This document shows, piece after piece, positions 17,301-26,322 of a stretch of DNA of 64,000 bases; the stretch's first letter is position 1, and every line of letters starts with the position of its first letter. The DNA comes from Bacteroidetes bacterium UBA5697 (GTDB lineage Bacteria; Bacteroidota; Bacteroidia; B-17B0; Aurantibacillaceae). The stretch is from positions 1 through 64,000 of the forward strand of contig DIHL01000050.1 of the NCBI GenBank assembly GCA_002420145.1, in the 5' to 3' direction. A program made the translations under genes and the position numbers. The notes under the pieces are model-generated. The model was not told the DNA's origin. It made no database searches and was given only the letters and a program-made list of their open reading frames with translations.

Positions 17301-18953
17301 TCTGGTGTTGGTATTACACCAGCTGGTGTATTAACGCCTTCGGCGGCTATTGTTGGTAACAATACTTATACCTACGCAATTGGTTCAAGCACTTGTGGTT
17401 CAGTTGGTAATACAACCGTTTCTGTAGAACAATTTGTTCCTTCAACAATAACAGGATCTATTAGTACGCTTTGTATTACAAATCCAACTATCAATTTATC
17501 AACTGCATTAAGCACTTCTACCTTAGGTGTTGGTGTTTGGAGTGGTAATGGTGTTACAGGAACAACTTTTGATCCTAATGCAGCTGGCTCTGGAGTTCAT
17601 ACTCTTACTTATAGCACAAACTCAAATCCTACAGCAACACTTTGTCCAGATGCTAGCACGATAGCTATTACGGTAAATTCTGTAACTCAGCCAACAATTA
17701 CAGCCGCTGGTCCTTTCTGTGATAATTTTACACCAACACAATTGGTGGCTAACCCAACTGGTGGTGTTTGGAGTCCAGCTTTAGCTGGAACTAACATATC
17801 TGCTACAGGTCAGTTTTCTCCTGCATCTAGTTCATTAGGAAGTAATAAAGTATACTACACAATGACAAATGCTCCTTGTGTTAAAAAAGATTCAATTTTA
17901 GTTGATGTCGTTCATTTTGTCCCTGCAACAATTACAGGAGCACTAGGCCCTTATTGTATCTATGACCCTTCTGTAGATTTAAATTCTATTGTTCAATTTA
18001 CAACAGGTGTTTGGTCTGGTGCTGGGATAACAACACCAACTTTTAGTCCTGCTGGTGCTGGTGCTGGAACTCATGTTTTAACTTATAGTACAAACTCAAT
18101 TCCAACAACTACAATATGTCCTGATACTAAAACAACTACAATTGTTGTAAATCCAAAACCAATAGCTATTGCAATTCCAAGTAATTCTGGAGGTTGTAAT
18201 TATCCTTGGACTGTTAATTTCTCTTCCACTAACGACCCTGCTGGAACCGCCGTTTGGAATTTTGGTGATGGATCTCCTACAGAGACTGGATTATTTGTAA
18301 GCCATGTTTATAACACTCCAGGTACATACACTGCTTCGGTAATCTACACAGATAATATTGGATGTAAAGACACCGCGAATGCAAGTAGTACAATCACAAT
18401 ATTTGCTGTGCCAAATGCTGCTTTTGAGCCATCATTAGATATTACAACAGTGGTTGATGCTGAAATTTCATTTGATAATCAAACTTCCGATTTAAATCTT
18501 AATACTTATACTTGGGATTTTGGAGGCTTAGATTTTAGTACAGATGTTAGTCCAACATATTTGTTTACTAATTCAGGTGAGTATTTTGTAACTTTAATTG
18601 CAACTAGTCCAGATGGCTGTCAGGATACTGCTGTTAAAATGATTACAATCAATCCTGATGTTGTGTTATATGTTCCAAATGCATTTACTCCAGGAACAGA
18701 TGGATTAAATGATGTATTCCAAATATTCCTGCCTCCAACCGGTGTAGATTTCTCAACTTTCGATTTAGTTATTTATGATAGATGGGGTGAGTTAATTTAC
18801 AAAACAAATGATGTTAGCTTATCATGGAATGGTAGAAAAAACAATTCAGGTGAAATTTTGAAACAAGATATTTATGTTTATAAAATCACATTTAAAGATG
18901 AAAAGAAAAAACATTACCAAAAACTAGGACACGTTTCTTTACTTCGTAAATAA
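14331..18953 (+). CDS. Large secreted protein with PKD domains and T9SS type B sorting domain
   Basis: The 1540-residue protein starts with a signal peptide (about 1-26, ending GASFAQ). The N-terminal third includes a CPNAGFEQGNFTNW jelly-roll-like region. The middle is a chain of Ig-like/adhesin beta-sandwich modules rich in Ser, Thr, Gly and Asn, several with the repeated GGVWSG(A/V/N)G motif. Two PKD domains lie near residues 1285-1365 (WNFGDGSPTETG) and 1370-1440 (TWDFGGLDFST). The last ~95 residues are the type B CTD (LYVPNAFTPGTDGLNDVFQ, YDRWGELIYKT). It is a T9SS substrate expected on the cell surface; adhesion is the likely but unproven role. No hydrolase motif was recognised. Confidence 0.9.
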   Translation: MKNIALLKRFLLTFVILLFTGASFAQLPDGFDIKQAYQQAKDKGISQSDVEGYVQFLHADYLSHKNHSHRTQASNGSDVYDAGTIYKSYNNTSSIFNPSVPNTPQNIYCPNAGFEQGNFTNWTGSIGTVSTAPVGSAFPIYNQTSVGIANGAGNNVGLTNTTNYHTVMTTPATNSVYPNCVGWDSIACRVIGTQTVSEIPVVNPNGGPASVRLNGAVANYRASKLNYNMTLNPNNKSFSVSYALVLDNGGHQPYEQPYFSVKVTDQNGNPVPGCSTYTVTCSADLTNPASPLYDPTWTDAAIGFNVMYRKWQTFAFDFSNYPAVTSVNVEFYVGGCSQGGHWGYAYVDAQCSQGGAVASFCAGSTTSILTAPAGYSTYQWTGPSGPVSVANGGNTGTATISPVTAGQVFTCNVTAPNGCLSVFTTTISITTVSITGINSTPSCPNGSSGTASVTATGSSSGYTYQWLNSVGSTVGTASNATGLSPGNYTVVVSSPMCGSATTTVNVGISSPSFYSLPAPFCGTVAWINKPGGSNYKWYTASPLALIAGATSSSLTINSPVNGNSYFLVYTTASGCKDSIKYVLTQQPGGSIYASNIKSICPGNSNSYAIINLNTSAPPVYSYTVTGPGGYNSVLNNTNSIKDSVINLSIGTYSATVFDGQCIYNTTFTVNPFVYSYTLTPATSTLCSSGSTSLAVNFGNTTPAACGLSSSGGCTSPSIISMGNGTNVNTTTSYPAIYGNWYRNTRHQILYLASELTAAGILPGKISSIAWNITSIAGTTTYPDFTIKMKCTSATDLSSSAFDQVGLTQVYYSPSVNITTGWNTYSFPVAYEWDGTSNILIDVCTSQTPSYTQNSSSPYTITPFVSVRWYNADGTVACPIATGNSYAPNNSYRPNIRFGNCGGSNPNAFTYTWTPTTGLSSSTTYTTIASPTVTTVYSVQVNPIGQTNCMQAQSSTVTVVNPAPATITAVGPVCTNSSTLSLTASPAGGVWSGVGITPAGVLTPSAAIVGNNTYTYAIGSSTCGSVGNTTVSVEQFVPSTITGSISTLCITNPTINLSTALSTSTLGVGVWSGNGVTGTTFDPNAAGSGVHTLTYSTNSNPTATLCPDASTIAITVNSVTQPTITAAGPFCDNFTPTQLVANPTGGVWSPALAGTNISATGQFSPASSSLGSNKVYYTMTNAPCVKKDSILVDVVHFVPATITGALGPYCIYDPSVDLNSIVQFTTGVWSGAGITTPTFSPAGAGAGTHVLTYSTNSIPTTTICPDTKTTTIVVNPKPIAIAIPSNSGGCNYPWTVNFSSTNDPAGTAVWNFGDGSPTETGLFVSHVYNTPGTYTASVIYTDNIGCKDTANASSTITIFAVPNAAFEPSLDITTVVDAEISFDNQTSDLNLNTYTWDFGGLDFSTDVSPTYLFTNSGEYFVTLIATSPDGCQDTAVKMITINPDVVLYVPNAFTPGTDGLNDVFQIFLPPTGVDFSTFDLVIYDRWGELIYKTNDVSLSWNGRKNNSGEILKQDIYVYKITFKDEKKKHYQKLGHVSLLRK

Positions 18954-18969
18954 TTAAATTAAATTGTTT

Positions 18970-19003
18970 AAAAGCTCTGTTAATAAATTAGCAGAGCTTT
19001 TTT
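18970..19003 (+). terminator. Terminator between the type B cargo gene and the HerA-like ATPase gene
   Basis: AAAAGCTCTG (18970-18979) pairs with CAGAGCTTTT (18992-19001), followed by a T-rich tail. It sits upstream of the ATG at 19024, showing that the next gene cannot start before it. Confidence 0.75.
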
Positions 19004-19023
19004 ATTTTTATAGAAAAAATAAA

Positions 19024-20565
19024 ATGGTGGACTCAACAAAATTTCTTCAATCAATAACTGATGGTTACTCTACCAAAGGAGATTATATATTATTAGGCTC
19101 TGCTATGTTAGATGGCGTTCCACAAAAAGAAGCGCAAGTTAAATTACCTCTTAAAACTTTAAACCGACATGGTTTAATCGCTGGGGCCACAGGAACTGGT
19201 AAAACAGTAACTCTTCAGATTATTGCAGAGAACATGTGCGCAAAAGGAATACCAGTGTTGATGATGGATTTAAAAGGGGATTTAAGTGGTATTGCAAAAG
19301 CAGGAGTAACAAATCCAAAAATAGAAGAAAGACACAATGCTATTGGAATTCCATTCGTTCCAAACTCCTCTAGCGTGGAATTTTTGACCCTTTCTAAAGA
19401 AATTGGTGCAAGATTAAGAGCAACCGTGAGTGAATTTGGACCTGTATTGTTCTCTAAAATGCTTAATTTAAATGATACGCAAAGCGGAATTGTTGCCATT
19501 ATTTTTAAATATGCTGATGATAAACAATTACCTCTTTTAGATTTAAAAGATTTTAAAAGCTTATTAAATCATTTAACTGGAGATGGGAAAGCAGAAATTC
19601 AAAAAAATTATGGCAATGTTTCTTCAGCATCTACTGGAACAATTTTAAGAGCAATTATAGAGTTAGAATCACAAGGCGCTGAGGTGTTTTTTGGCGAAAG
19701 ATCTTTTGAGGTATCTGACCTTGTTAGATTAGACGCTTATGGAAGAGGTATTGCATCTATTGTTAGGTTAACTGACATTCAAGATAAGCCTAAATTATTT
19801 TCTACATTCATGTTATGTTTATTAGCAGAGATTTATCAATCTTTTCCTGAAGCGGGTGATTTAGAAAAACCAAAACTATGTGTATTTATTGATGAAGCTC
19901 ATTTAATATTTAAGGAAGCTTCTGACGCATTGATAGATCAAATTGAATCCATCATCAAATTAATAAGAAGTAAAGGTGTAGGCATTTATTTTTGTACCCA
20001 AAATCCCTACGACATTCCTGAAGCCGTATTATCTCAACTTGGATTAAAAGTACAACATGCTTTAAGAGCCTTTACAGAAAAAGATAGAAAAGCTATTAAA
20101 AAAACAGCTGAGAATTATCCAATATCTGAATTTTATAAAACAGACGAACTACTTACTAGCATTGGTATTGGACAAGCCTTAATTTCTGCATTAAATGAAA
20201 AAGGAATCCCTACTCCACTTGCAACTACTCATTTAAGAGCGCCAATGAGTAGAATTGGCGTATTATCTCTGGATGAAATACAATCAATTGTTTCTGCTAG
20301 TTCAATTGCTGCAAAATATAATGAAGTAATTGATAGAGAAAGTGCTTTTGAAATATTATCTAAAAAAATAAAAGAAGTTGAGGCTGAGGAGCCTGTAGAA
20401 AAAACAAAGACGAAATCTCAGAAAGAAGAAAAATCTACCCTTGAAAAATTAAGTGAAAATACCATGGTGAGACAAGTAGGAAGAACCGTGATGAAAGAAG
20501 TGGCTCGTGGATTATTAGGAGTACTGGGACTAGGAGGAAATAAGAAAAAAAGTGGTTGGTTTTAG
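19024..20565 (+). CDS. HerA-like / DUF853 family ATPase
   Basis: I set the start at ATG 19024; an in-frame start at 18964 would put a terminator hairpin inside the coding region. The 513-residue protein has an RecA-type ATPase core with Walker A GATGTGKT (about 53-60), Walker B LCVFIDEAHLI (about 287-297) and a FCTQNPYDIPEAVLSQLG sensor region. The C-terminus is charged and ends with a Gly/Lys-rich tail. It resembles YjgR/DUF853 proteins, hexameric ATPases related to HerA and FtsK; their substrate is not established. It stands alone between terminators. Confidence 0.88.
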   Translation: MVDSTKFLQSITDGYSTKGDYILLGSAMLDGVPQKEAQVKLPLKTLNRHGLIAGATGTGKTVTLQIIAENMCAKGIPVLMMDLKGDLSGIAKAGVTNPKIEERHNAIGIPFVPNSSSVEFLTLSKEIGARLRATVSEFGPVLFSKMLNLNDTQSGIVAIIFKYADDKQLPLLDLKDFKSLLNHLTGDGKAEIQKNYGNVSSASTGTILRAIIELESQGAEVFFGERSFEVSDLVRLDAYGRGIASIVRLTDIQDKPKLFSTFMLCLLAEIYQSFPEAGDLEKPKLCVFIDEAHLIFKEASDALIDQIESIIKLIRSKGVGIYFCTQNPYDIPEAVLSQLGLKVQHALRAFTEKDRKAIKKTAENYPISEFYKTDELLTSIGIGQALISALNEKGIPTPLATTHLRAPMSRIGVLSLDEIQSIVSASSIAAKYNEVIDRESAFEILSKKIKEVEAEEPVEKTKTKSQKEEKSTLEKLSENTMVRQVGRTVMKEVARGLLGVLGLGGNKKKSGWF

Positions 20566-20585
20566 TTAAGATAAACTCTAAATAA

Positions 20586-20609
20586 AAAAGGCTCCATTAG
20601 GAGCCTTTT
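20586..20609. terminator. Bidirectional terminator between convergent genes
   Basis: AAAAGGCTCC pairs with GGAGCCTTTT around a 4-base loop, with A- and T-runs on the two sides. It serves the HerA-like gene (plus) and the TPR gene (minus). Confidence 0.8.
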
Positions 20610-20626
20610 ACTTTTATTTTAATTTC

Positions 20627-22246
20627 TTATTTGCTTTGCGGGCTTTTAAAGAAGTCGATTTGCTTTTTATTATTAGGATCTAAATCTCTAATAATTGTAA
20701 AAAACTCTTTTGCTTTTGCATTGTCTTTTACTGTTAAGTAATAATATCCTAAGTATTCACACGCTTCAATAACGTTTGCTTTTGAACCTGCTCTTTCCTC
20801 TGGTTTAACAAGTTCTAATGCCTTCTCATAATGAGGTTTTGCTAACCATTTTTCGTTTTTTGGATCTTGTTGCACGTTTGCTTTTCCTCTCCAAAAATAA
20901 GCTGTAGCAAATGTTGGGATAGATTGAGTTACCTTAGAAAAACAAGTATCAGATTTTACGAAATCTTTTGGTCCGAAATAATAAGCACGACCCATTTCAA
21001 AATAATCTTGTCCTGATAAATTTTTTGGATCACCAGCCATTTTTTTCTCATATGTTTCAATTGCTTTTGCATACTTTTTAGATTTCATATATGCTTTAGC
21101 AATTTCATTTGTAATCTCTCCAGCCAACTTAGGATCAACTTGCGCAGCTTTTTCCATTTCAATTATACCAAGACTATCTTTCCCTAATTTAGATAGTAAA
21201 ATGCCTTTGTATTTATAATCTGTACCTACATATTTAAAGTCAACTACTTTAGAAGATTTTTCGAAAAACTTACTAATCGCATTTAATCCTTTTCTGTAAG
21301 CCGCTGTATCTTGTTTTCCTGGTAACTCAGCATACGAGTAACCTAAATATCTATCTAAATATAAACTCGTATTTCCATTTTTTTGTAAATTTTCGATTTC
21401 AGTTATAGCTTCTGCATATTGTTTATTATTAAAAATAAATGCGGCATAACGCTCGCGAGCCTCATCAGAATTATTTAATTCTAAATATTTTTTATAACTC
21501 TCAACCGCATTTGCTTTTTGACCAGCTAAATGGTATAACTCTGCTTTTTCTCTGTAAGCTGGGGCATAAGTAGGATCTAGCTCCTGAGCTTTCTTATATA
21601 AATCTAACGCTAACTGATAATTACGCCCGCGTTGGTATAATTTACCAGCACGTAAAATACCTTTAGGAGATTTTGGATTTAACTCCGAAAATTTATCATA
21701 TTGCTTAATTGCTGGGCCTCCTTCGGTTGGATTTTTTTCTAATAAGGCGTCTCCCATTAATAAATAATTCTCTGCGTTTTTAGGTTCGATTTTGATAGCC
21801 GCGTTTAATAAATTAATTGCTTCGTCTAAACTTTTATTATCCGCATTAATATATGCCTCTGCTGTTTTACGCATTACTTCTGTGTTCTTATTAGCACCTA
21901 AAGTAGCCGCTTTAAAAAATTGAGTTTTGGCATCAGCAGAATTTCCTTTGTACCATAATACTTTACCTAAGCCCACATAGTTTAATGGATAAGTCGCATT
22001 TAATTCAGCGCCTTTTTGATAGTAAATGTTAGCAGAATCTAAATCTCCCTTTTTGAAGAAATTTTCTCCGTAGTAAAAGTAGTTATCGCCTTTGTTTGCT
22101 TCTTTAGCTATTAAAGCTCTAAAATCTGCAGCAGCCGCTTGATAACGTTCATTATCAGATTTAGTAATAGCGTCTTGTAATGTTTGAGCAAAAGAAACGC
22201 TTGATGCAAATATACCAGCGCTTAATAAAATTAAATTAGTTTTCAT
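20627..22246 (-). CDS. Secreted tetratricopeptide-repeat protein
   Basis: The 539-residue protein begins with a signal peptide (MKTNLILLSAGIFASSVSFA, cut before QTLQD) and is then almost entirely helical repeats. About ten TPR units are visible with the W/Y-G-A-Y-P pattern, for example YFYYGENFFKKGDLDSA and LYKKAQELDPTYAPAYREKA. No other domain is seen. It is probably periplasmic and acts as a protein-binding scaffold. It follows the PstS-like lipoprotein gene on the same strand (131 bp gap). In other Bacteroidota such a TPR gene and a PstS-like gene often adjoin exbB/exbD/tonB, so a link to that motor is possible. Confidence 0.88.
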   Translation of the reverse strand: MKTNLILLSAGIFASSVSFAQTLQDAITKSDNERYQAAAADFRALIAKEANKGDNYFYYGENFFKKGDLDSANIYYQKGAELNATYPLNYVGLGKVLWYKGNSADAKTQFFKAATLGANKNTEVMRKTAEAYINADNKSLDEAINLLNAAIKIEPKNAENYLLMGDALLEKNPTEGGPAIKQYDKFSELNPKSPKGILRAGKLYQRGRNYQLALDLYKKAQELDPTYAPAYREKAELYHLAGQKANAVESYKKYLELNNSDEARERYAAFIFNNKQYAEAITEIENLQKNGNTSLYLDRYLGYSYAELPGKQDTAAYRKGLNAISKFFEKSSKVVDFKYVGTDYKYKGILLSKLGKDSLGIIEMEKAAQVDPKLAGEITNEIAKAYMKSKKYAKAIETYEKKMAGDPKNLSGQDYFEMGRAYYFGPKDFVKSDTCFSKVTQSIPTFATAYFWRGKANVQQDPKNEKWLAKPHYEKALELVKPEERAGSKANVIEACEYLGYYYLTVKDNAKAKEFFTIIRDLDPNNKKQIDFFKSPQSK

Positions 22247-22377
22247 AATTGTTATTTGTAAGTATAAAAATACAGTATTTAAAAGTCAATTTGTTTGCCA
22301 GTCTTTGAGGTAGAACAAAAACAGGGTCAAATTTAACATTATTTTAGTGTTTTAGAACTCATTTATATATTAAGAAA

Positions 22378-23295
22378 TTACTTTAAAGGAGTCATGTCTA
22401 CTTCTATTAATCGTTCTTCTTGTCGGTTTGGAGGCAATCCTTGCTTTAAAAACATTAGTTGCCCTTTTTCACCAGCAATAAAGGTTTCGATCCCTTTCCC
22501 TAAGCTAAACTCGGCAGAACGGCGAATAATACAAATGGTTCTACAAATAGGATAATCTTTAGTAGCAATATTTGATTGATCAGGCATATAAGCTGTTTGA
22601 TTGTCCTTTTTTGAAACGGCTAATATTTTTACTGTTTTTAAAAATTCTTTGGTCGTATTATCATCCTTATCACTTAACCAAGCATAATCACAAACGCCGA
22701 TTGCTAATGAATTGGATGAAATAGCTTTCATTAATTCTGGTGTATTATTTAATGCCTTACAATTTAAGCCAAACATATCTTTTGGTATTAATGAATCTTT
22801 TAATTGACGTGTGCTGCCAGAATTTGGATTATCAAAAACTATATTAATATGTTGACCTTTTATAAATGTGCTATCATTTCCTTTTAATAATTCAATTAAC
22901 TCAGTAATTGAAATAGTTGAATCTGCAAAATTTTTACTGACTACAAAAGCAATAGCATCGCCCGCAACAGTTGAGGTTTGGGGAATAATGTTTTTTGATT
23001 TAAACTGTTGCATTTCTTTTTCGGTTAAAGGGCGAGAAATAGCAATGACTTTAGAACTATCGTTATATAAAGCCTCGATACATTCTCTTTCGTTTGATGA
23101 ACGTAACCTAATATCTGCATTAGTATATGTTGATTTGAAAGTATAAATCTGATTATTAATATGAAGCGTTAAACCTTCATCAAAAAATAAATTTACTTTA
23201 CCAGATGTTGGCGAATCTTTTTTACGATTGTCGTCGTTAAGTCCGCAGGAGAAAAAAATGAAAGAAATGAAAATGAAAGAAATGTATGATTTCAT
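22378..23295 (-). CDS. PstS-like phosphate-binding lipoprotein
   Basis: I start at the ATG at 23295, giving a 305-residue protein with a lipoprotein signal (SYISFIFISFIFFSCG, Cys about residue 17). The body is a periplasmic binding protein of the PstS type, with VISRPLTEKEMQQF, TVAGDAIAFVVSKN and NPNSGSTRQLKDSL, the last resembling the anion-binding loop of PstS. No pstC, pstA or pstB genes are nearby. A stand-alone PstS-like lipoprotein next to a TPR protein is a common Bacteroidota arrangement whose ligand and role are not established. Confidence 0.82.
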   Translation of the reverse strand: MKSYISFIFISFIFFSCGLNDDNRKKDSPTSGKVNLFFDEGLTLHINNQIYTFKSTYTNADIRLRSSNERECIEALYNDSSKVIAISRPLTEKEMQQFKSKNIIPQTSTVAGDAIAFVVSKNFADSTISITELIELLKGNDSTFIKGQHINIVFDNPNSGSTRQLKDSLIPKDMFGLNCKALNNTPELMKAISSNSLAIGVCDYAWLSDKDDNTTKEFLKTVKILAVSKKDNQTAYMPDQSNIATKDYPICRTICIIRRSAEFSLGKGIETFIAGEKGQLMFLKQGLPPNRQEERLIEVDMTPLK

Positions 23296-23313
23296 AATTA
23301 GTAATCTGTTTGT

Positions 23314-23321
23314 CAAATATA
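23314..23321 (-). promoter_or_regulatory. -7 promoter box of the PstS-like gene
   Basis: The minus strand reads TATATTTG, 18 bases before the ATG at 23295. It supports that start rather than an earlier in-frame one, which would lie inside the box. No clear -33 element is seen. Confidence 0.5.
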
Positions 23322-23392
23322 CAGAATTAACTAAATTAAGAATTTATGACTTTATAAATGGCTACGTATTGGCAATAAGTGGTTGAGAAGAA

Positions 23393-24613
23393 TTAACTCA
23401 ATAATCTAATTGACTTTTTAAGCGCTTCTATAAAAACATCCACTTCTTCAAATGTATTGTAAAATGCAAAAGACGCTCTAATCGTTCCTGGGATATTATA
23501 AAATTGCCACAACGGCTGTGTACAGTGGTGTCCACTACGAATAGCCACCCCATATTTATCTAATAAAGTACCAATATCAAAGGGGTGAATGGAACCTACA
23601 TTAAACGAAATAACAGAGGTTTTATGTTTGGCATTACCGTAAATCACTAAGCCTTCAATTTCTTTTAATTGTTTAGTGGCATAGTGTAATAGATCGTCTT
23701 CGTTTTTTTGAATATTTTCAAAACCAACTTCAGTAATATATTTAATAGCTGCTGCTAAACCAATACCACCTTCAATATGCGGAGTACCTGCTTCAAACTT
23801 TAAAGGAGAATCCGCAAATTCAGTTTTTTCTAAGGTTACAGTTTTAATGGTTCCGCCACCAGTTTGGTATGGACCAAATTTGTGGAGCCATTCTTCTTTA
23901 GCGAATAATACGCCTACACCAGTTGGGCCAAACAATTTATGTCCGCTAAACACATAAAAGTCACAATCTAAATCTTGTACATCTGGTTTTAAATGAGGAA
24001 CCGCTTGTGCGCCATCTATTAATATGGCTGCTTTAGATAATGAACGAATAGTTGCTATCATTTCTTTCACTGGATTGATGGTTCCAAGTGTATTAGAAAT
24101 CTGAGTAAAAGCAACGAGTTTTGTTTTTGCCGTAATTAATTTTGGAAGTTCTTCTAATATTAATTCACCAGCCTGATTAATTGGAATGAATTTTAAAACA
24201 GCTTTTTTCTCTTCACACAATTGTTGCCATGGAACAATATTACTATGATGTTCCATTTGAGTGATGATGATTTCATCGCCTTCAGCAATTGCTAAGTTTC
24301 CAAAAGAATGTGCTACTAAATTGATAGACTCTGTTGTGCCTTTCGTGAAAATAATTTCACTTACTTGTTTGGCATTAAGGTGCAATTGTATGGTTTTACG
24401 AGCTTCTTCGTATGCAATGGTAATTTCTCTACTTAAGGTATGAACACCGCGATGGATGTTTGAATTTTGGTAAGCATAATAATGTGAGATAGCATCAATA
24501 ACCGATTGTGGTTTTTGCGCAGTAGCACCATTATCAAAATACACTAAGGGTTTTCCGTTTACTGATCTTAAAAGAATAGGAAAGTCTTTGCGTATTTCGT
24601 TTACATTAAACAT
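23393..24613 (-). CDS. sufS: Cysteine desulfurase SufS
   Basis: The 406-residue protein is a class II cysteine desulfurase. The PLP-lysine segment is FSGHKLFGPTGVGVLF (Lys about 225), the cofactor-contact motif MEHHSNIVPWQ (about 122-132) is present, and the active-site Cys is in IRSGHHCTQPLW (about 355-366). It removes sulfur from cysteine and passes it to the SufBCD scaffold. The gene is the last in the suf operon, 2 bp after sufD. No sufE or sufU gene follows in the window. Confidence 0.96.
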   Translation of the reverse strand: MFNVNEIRKDFPILLRSVNGKPLVYFDNGATAQKPQSVIDAISHYYAYQNSNIHRGVHTLSREITIAYEEARKTIQLHLNAKQVSEIIFTKGTTESINLVAHSFGNLAIAEGDEIIITQMEHHSNIVPWQQLCEEKKAVLKFIPINQAGELILEELPKLITAKTKLVAFTQISNTLGTINPVKEMIATIRSLSKAAILIDGAQAVPHLKPDVQDLDCDFYVFSGHKLFGPTGVGVLFAKEEWLHKFGPYQTGGGTIKTVTLEKTEFADSPLKFEAGTPHIEGGIGLAAAIKYITEVGFENIQKNEDDLLHYATKQLKEIEGLVIYGNAKHKTSVISFNVGSIHPFDIGTLLDKYGVAIRSGHHCTQPLWQFYNIPGTIRASFAFYNTFEEVDVFIEALKKSIRLLS

Positions 24614-24615
24614 AA

Positions 24616-25896
24616 TTAAAGTGCTTTTTCGAACAAATGTAGTACTCTTTCTTGTAATGAAGGGATTTCAATTTTGTCAATTAATTCTTGAGCAAAGGCT
24701 TGTAATAATAACTTACGAGCACTGTCTTCTCCAATACCACGAGCTTTTAAATAAAACAAAGCTTCTGTATCTATTTTACCTGTTGACGTTCCGTGCGAAC
24801 ACTTCACATCATCGGCGTAAATTTCTAATTGAGGTTTAGTATTAATCGTTGCATCATCGCTCATCAAAATATTTTTACTGCTTTGATACGCATTTGTTTT
24901 TTGTGCGTCTTTGCGAACAAATATTTTTCCATTAAAAGTTCCCGAAGATTTATCTTTTGCAATACCCTTGTATAACTCATTACTTTCGCAATGTGGCATT
25001 TGATGATCAATCAACGTATGATTGTCAATTTGCTGAGTACCATTAGAAATAAACAAACCATTTAAATGCGCTTCGCAATTAGAATCAGCCAACACCACAT
25101 TGTGATTGTTGCGCACTAATTCTCCACTTAACGTCATGGTTGTGTTTGAGTAATTAGAATATTTATTAATCTTTACTTGGTTTGTATTAACCGAGTAAGA
25201 TAACGAGCCTTCGTTTTGAAATGTATGGCAGGTTAATTTTGCATTCTCTCCAACAAACTTTTCGCTTACAAAATTTGAGAACACTTTTGCAGTACCGATA
25301 TTATAAAAACTTTCAATTAATGTTGCTTGGGCATTTGCTTGAACATTAATAAAACTACGAGTATTTGTTACAAAATTAGCATTGCCGCTATTCACATAAA
25401 TTACATGCAATGGCATAGGAATGATATTATTTCTATCCACTTGTAAAAACAAACCATTTGCTGAAAACGCCGTATTTAAAGCAATTAAAGCATCAGTTTC
25501 AGATTTTGCTTGAGAACACAATAACGCTTTTTCTGAAGAAGATAATTGGTTTAATGAGTTTACCGTTAAACCTTTGACTATCATTTTCTCGCTTAACTCT
25601 TCACTATAAACACCATTAACAACAACTAAATTAATTGCCTCATCAATTTTCAATGGAGCAATATCAGCGTTGGTTAATTCATTAAATGCTTGTTCAACTG
25701 TTTTAAATTCTTTGCGAAGAACCGCTTCTATATTACAGTATTTATAATCCTCGTGCTTATTGTTTGGAATGCCTTTGTCTTCTAAATATCTGATTGCAGA
25801 AATAATTTCTGCGTCAGGCATGAAGGTAACTTTCGGAGCATTCTCTTGAAGCTGATCTAATAAAGTTTGAGTTATATTTGATTTAGTCTCTATCAT
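24616..25896 (-). CDS. sufD: Fe-S cluster assembly protein SufD
   Basis: The 426-residue protein has the SufD beta-helix region and the C-terminal signature VKCSHGTSTGKIDTEALFYL (about 361-380) with the conserved Cys and His. NNHNVVLADSNCEAHLNGLF is also typical. SufD partners SufB and SufC to form the scaffold on which Fe-S clusters are built. It follows the four-helix-bundle gene and precedes sufS by 2 bp. Confidence 0.95.
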   Translation of the reverse strand: MIETKSNITQTLLDQLQENAPKVTFMPDAEIISAIRYLEDKGIPNNKHEDYKYCNIEAVLRKEFKTVEQAFNELTNADIAPLKIDEAINLVVVNGVYSEELSEKMIVKGLTVNSLNQLSSSEKALLCSQAKSETDALIALNTAFSANGLFLQVDRNNIIPMPLHVIYVNSGNANFVTNTRSFINVQANAQATLIESFYNIGTAKVFSNFVSEKFVGENAKLTCHTFQNEGSLSYSVNTNQVKINKYSNYSNTTMTLSGELVRNNHNVVLADSNCEAHLNGLFISNGTQQIDNHTLIDHQMPHCESNELYKGIAKDKSSGTFNGKIFVRKDAQKTNAYQSSKNILMSDDATINTKPQLEIYADDVKCSHGTSTGKIDTEALFYLKARGIGEDSARKLLLQAFAQELIDKIEIPSLQERVLHLFEKAL

Positions 25897-25900
25897 TTCT

Positions 25901-25930
25901 GTTATGAAAGTTTGTTAGTTATGAAAGTTT
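25901..25930. repeat. Direct repeat GTTATGAAAGTTT next to the four-helix-bundle gene
   Basis: GTTATGAAAGTTT occurs at 25901-25913 and again at 25918-25930, followed by AGAAAGT. The complementary unit AACTTTCATAAC recurs twice at 28684-28712, and TAAACTTTC units lie at the other end of the inserted gene (26330-26346). Confidence 0.7.
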
Positions 25931-25944
25931 AGAAAGTCTTAACT

Positions 25945-26322
25945 TTAAACTTTCTTCTTTTGTGTTCTTAAATAGGATATAAATCCACTTATTGTTTTAC
26001 TTACTTCTATTACTTTATTATTTAGTTGCTCAAATTCTTCTGTTGTAATATATTTTTGATTTCTGGCAACATATAATTGCGCTCTTAATTCTCCCGCAGA
26101 GGCTTTCGCTACTAAAAGAAAATAAATAAACTGATTGTTTCCTTCTCTTTCAAACCCTTCTGCAATATTAGAAACAACTGAAACTGAAGCTCTCCTCATC
26201 TGATCTCTTAGCCCGAAATCTTTAGAAAATTTATCTTTATTTGAACACTCATATATTAAATCCGACAATTCAAGTGCTTTTTGCCAAGCAACAATGTCTT
26301 CAAATTTTAATATAGTAGCCAT
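25945..26322 (-). CDS. Four-helix bundle protein (23S rRNA intervening-sequence family)
   Basis: The 125-residue protein matches the S23/IVP-type four-helix bundle family: FEDIVAWQKALELSDLIYE at the start, DFGLRDQMRRASVSVVSNIAEGFERE (helix 2-3 region; signature R-AS-S-SNIAEG) and LLVAKASAGELRAQLYVARN. These proteins were first found in 23S rRNA intervening sequences; related forms act as accessory proteins in diversity-generating retroelements. Cellular function of stand-alone members is unknown. The gene interrupts the suf operon between sufC and sufD and is bordered on both sides by short AAACTTTC-type repeats, suggesting it was inserted as a mobile unit. Confidence 0.9.
   Translation of the reverse strand: MATILKFEDIVAWQKALELSDLIYECSNKDKFSKDFGLRDQMRRASVSVVSNIAEGFEREGNNQFIYFLLVAKASAGELRAQLYVARNQKYITTEEFEQLNNKVIEVSKTISGFISYLRTQKKKV

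Noticed and set aside
18964..19023. Earlier in-frame start for the HerA-like ATPase
   Set aside because: It contains a complete terminator hairpin (18970-19003) and adds non-family residues; ATG 19024 fits better.
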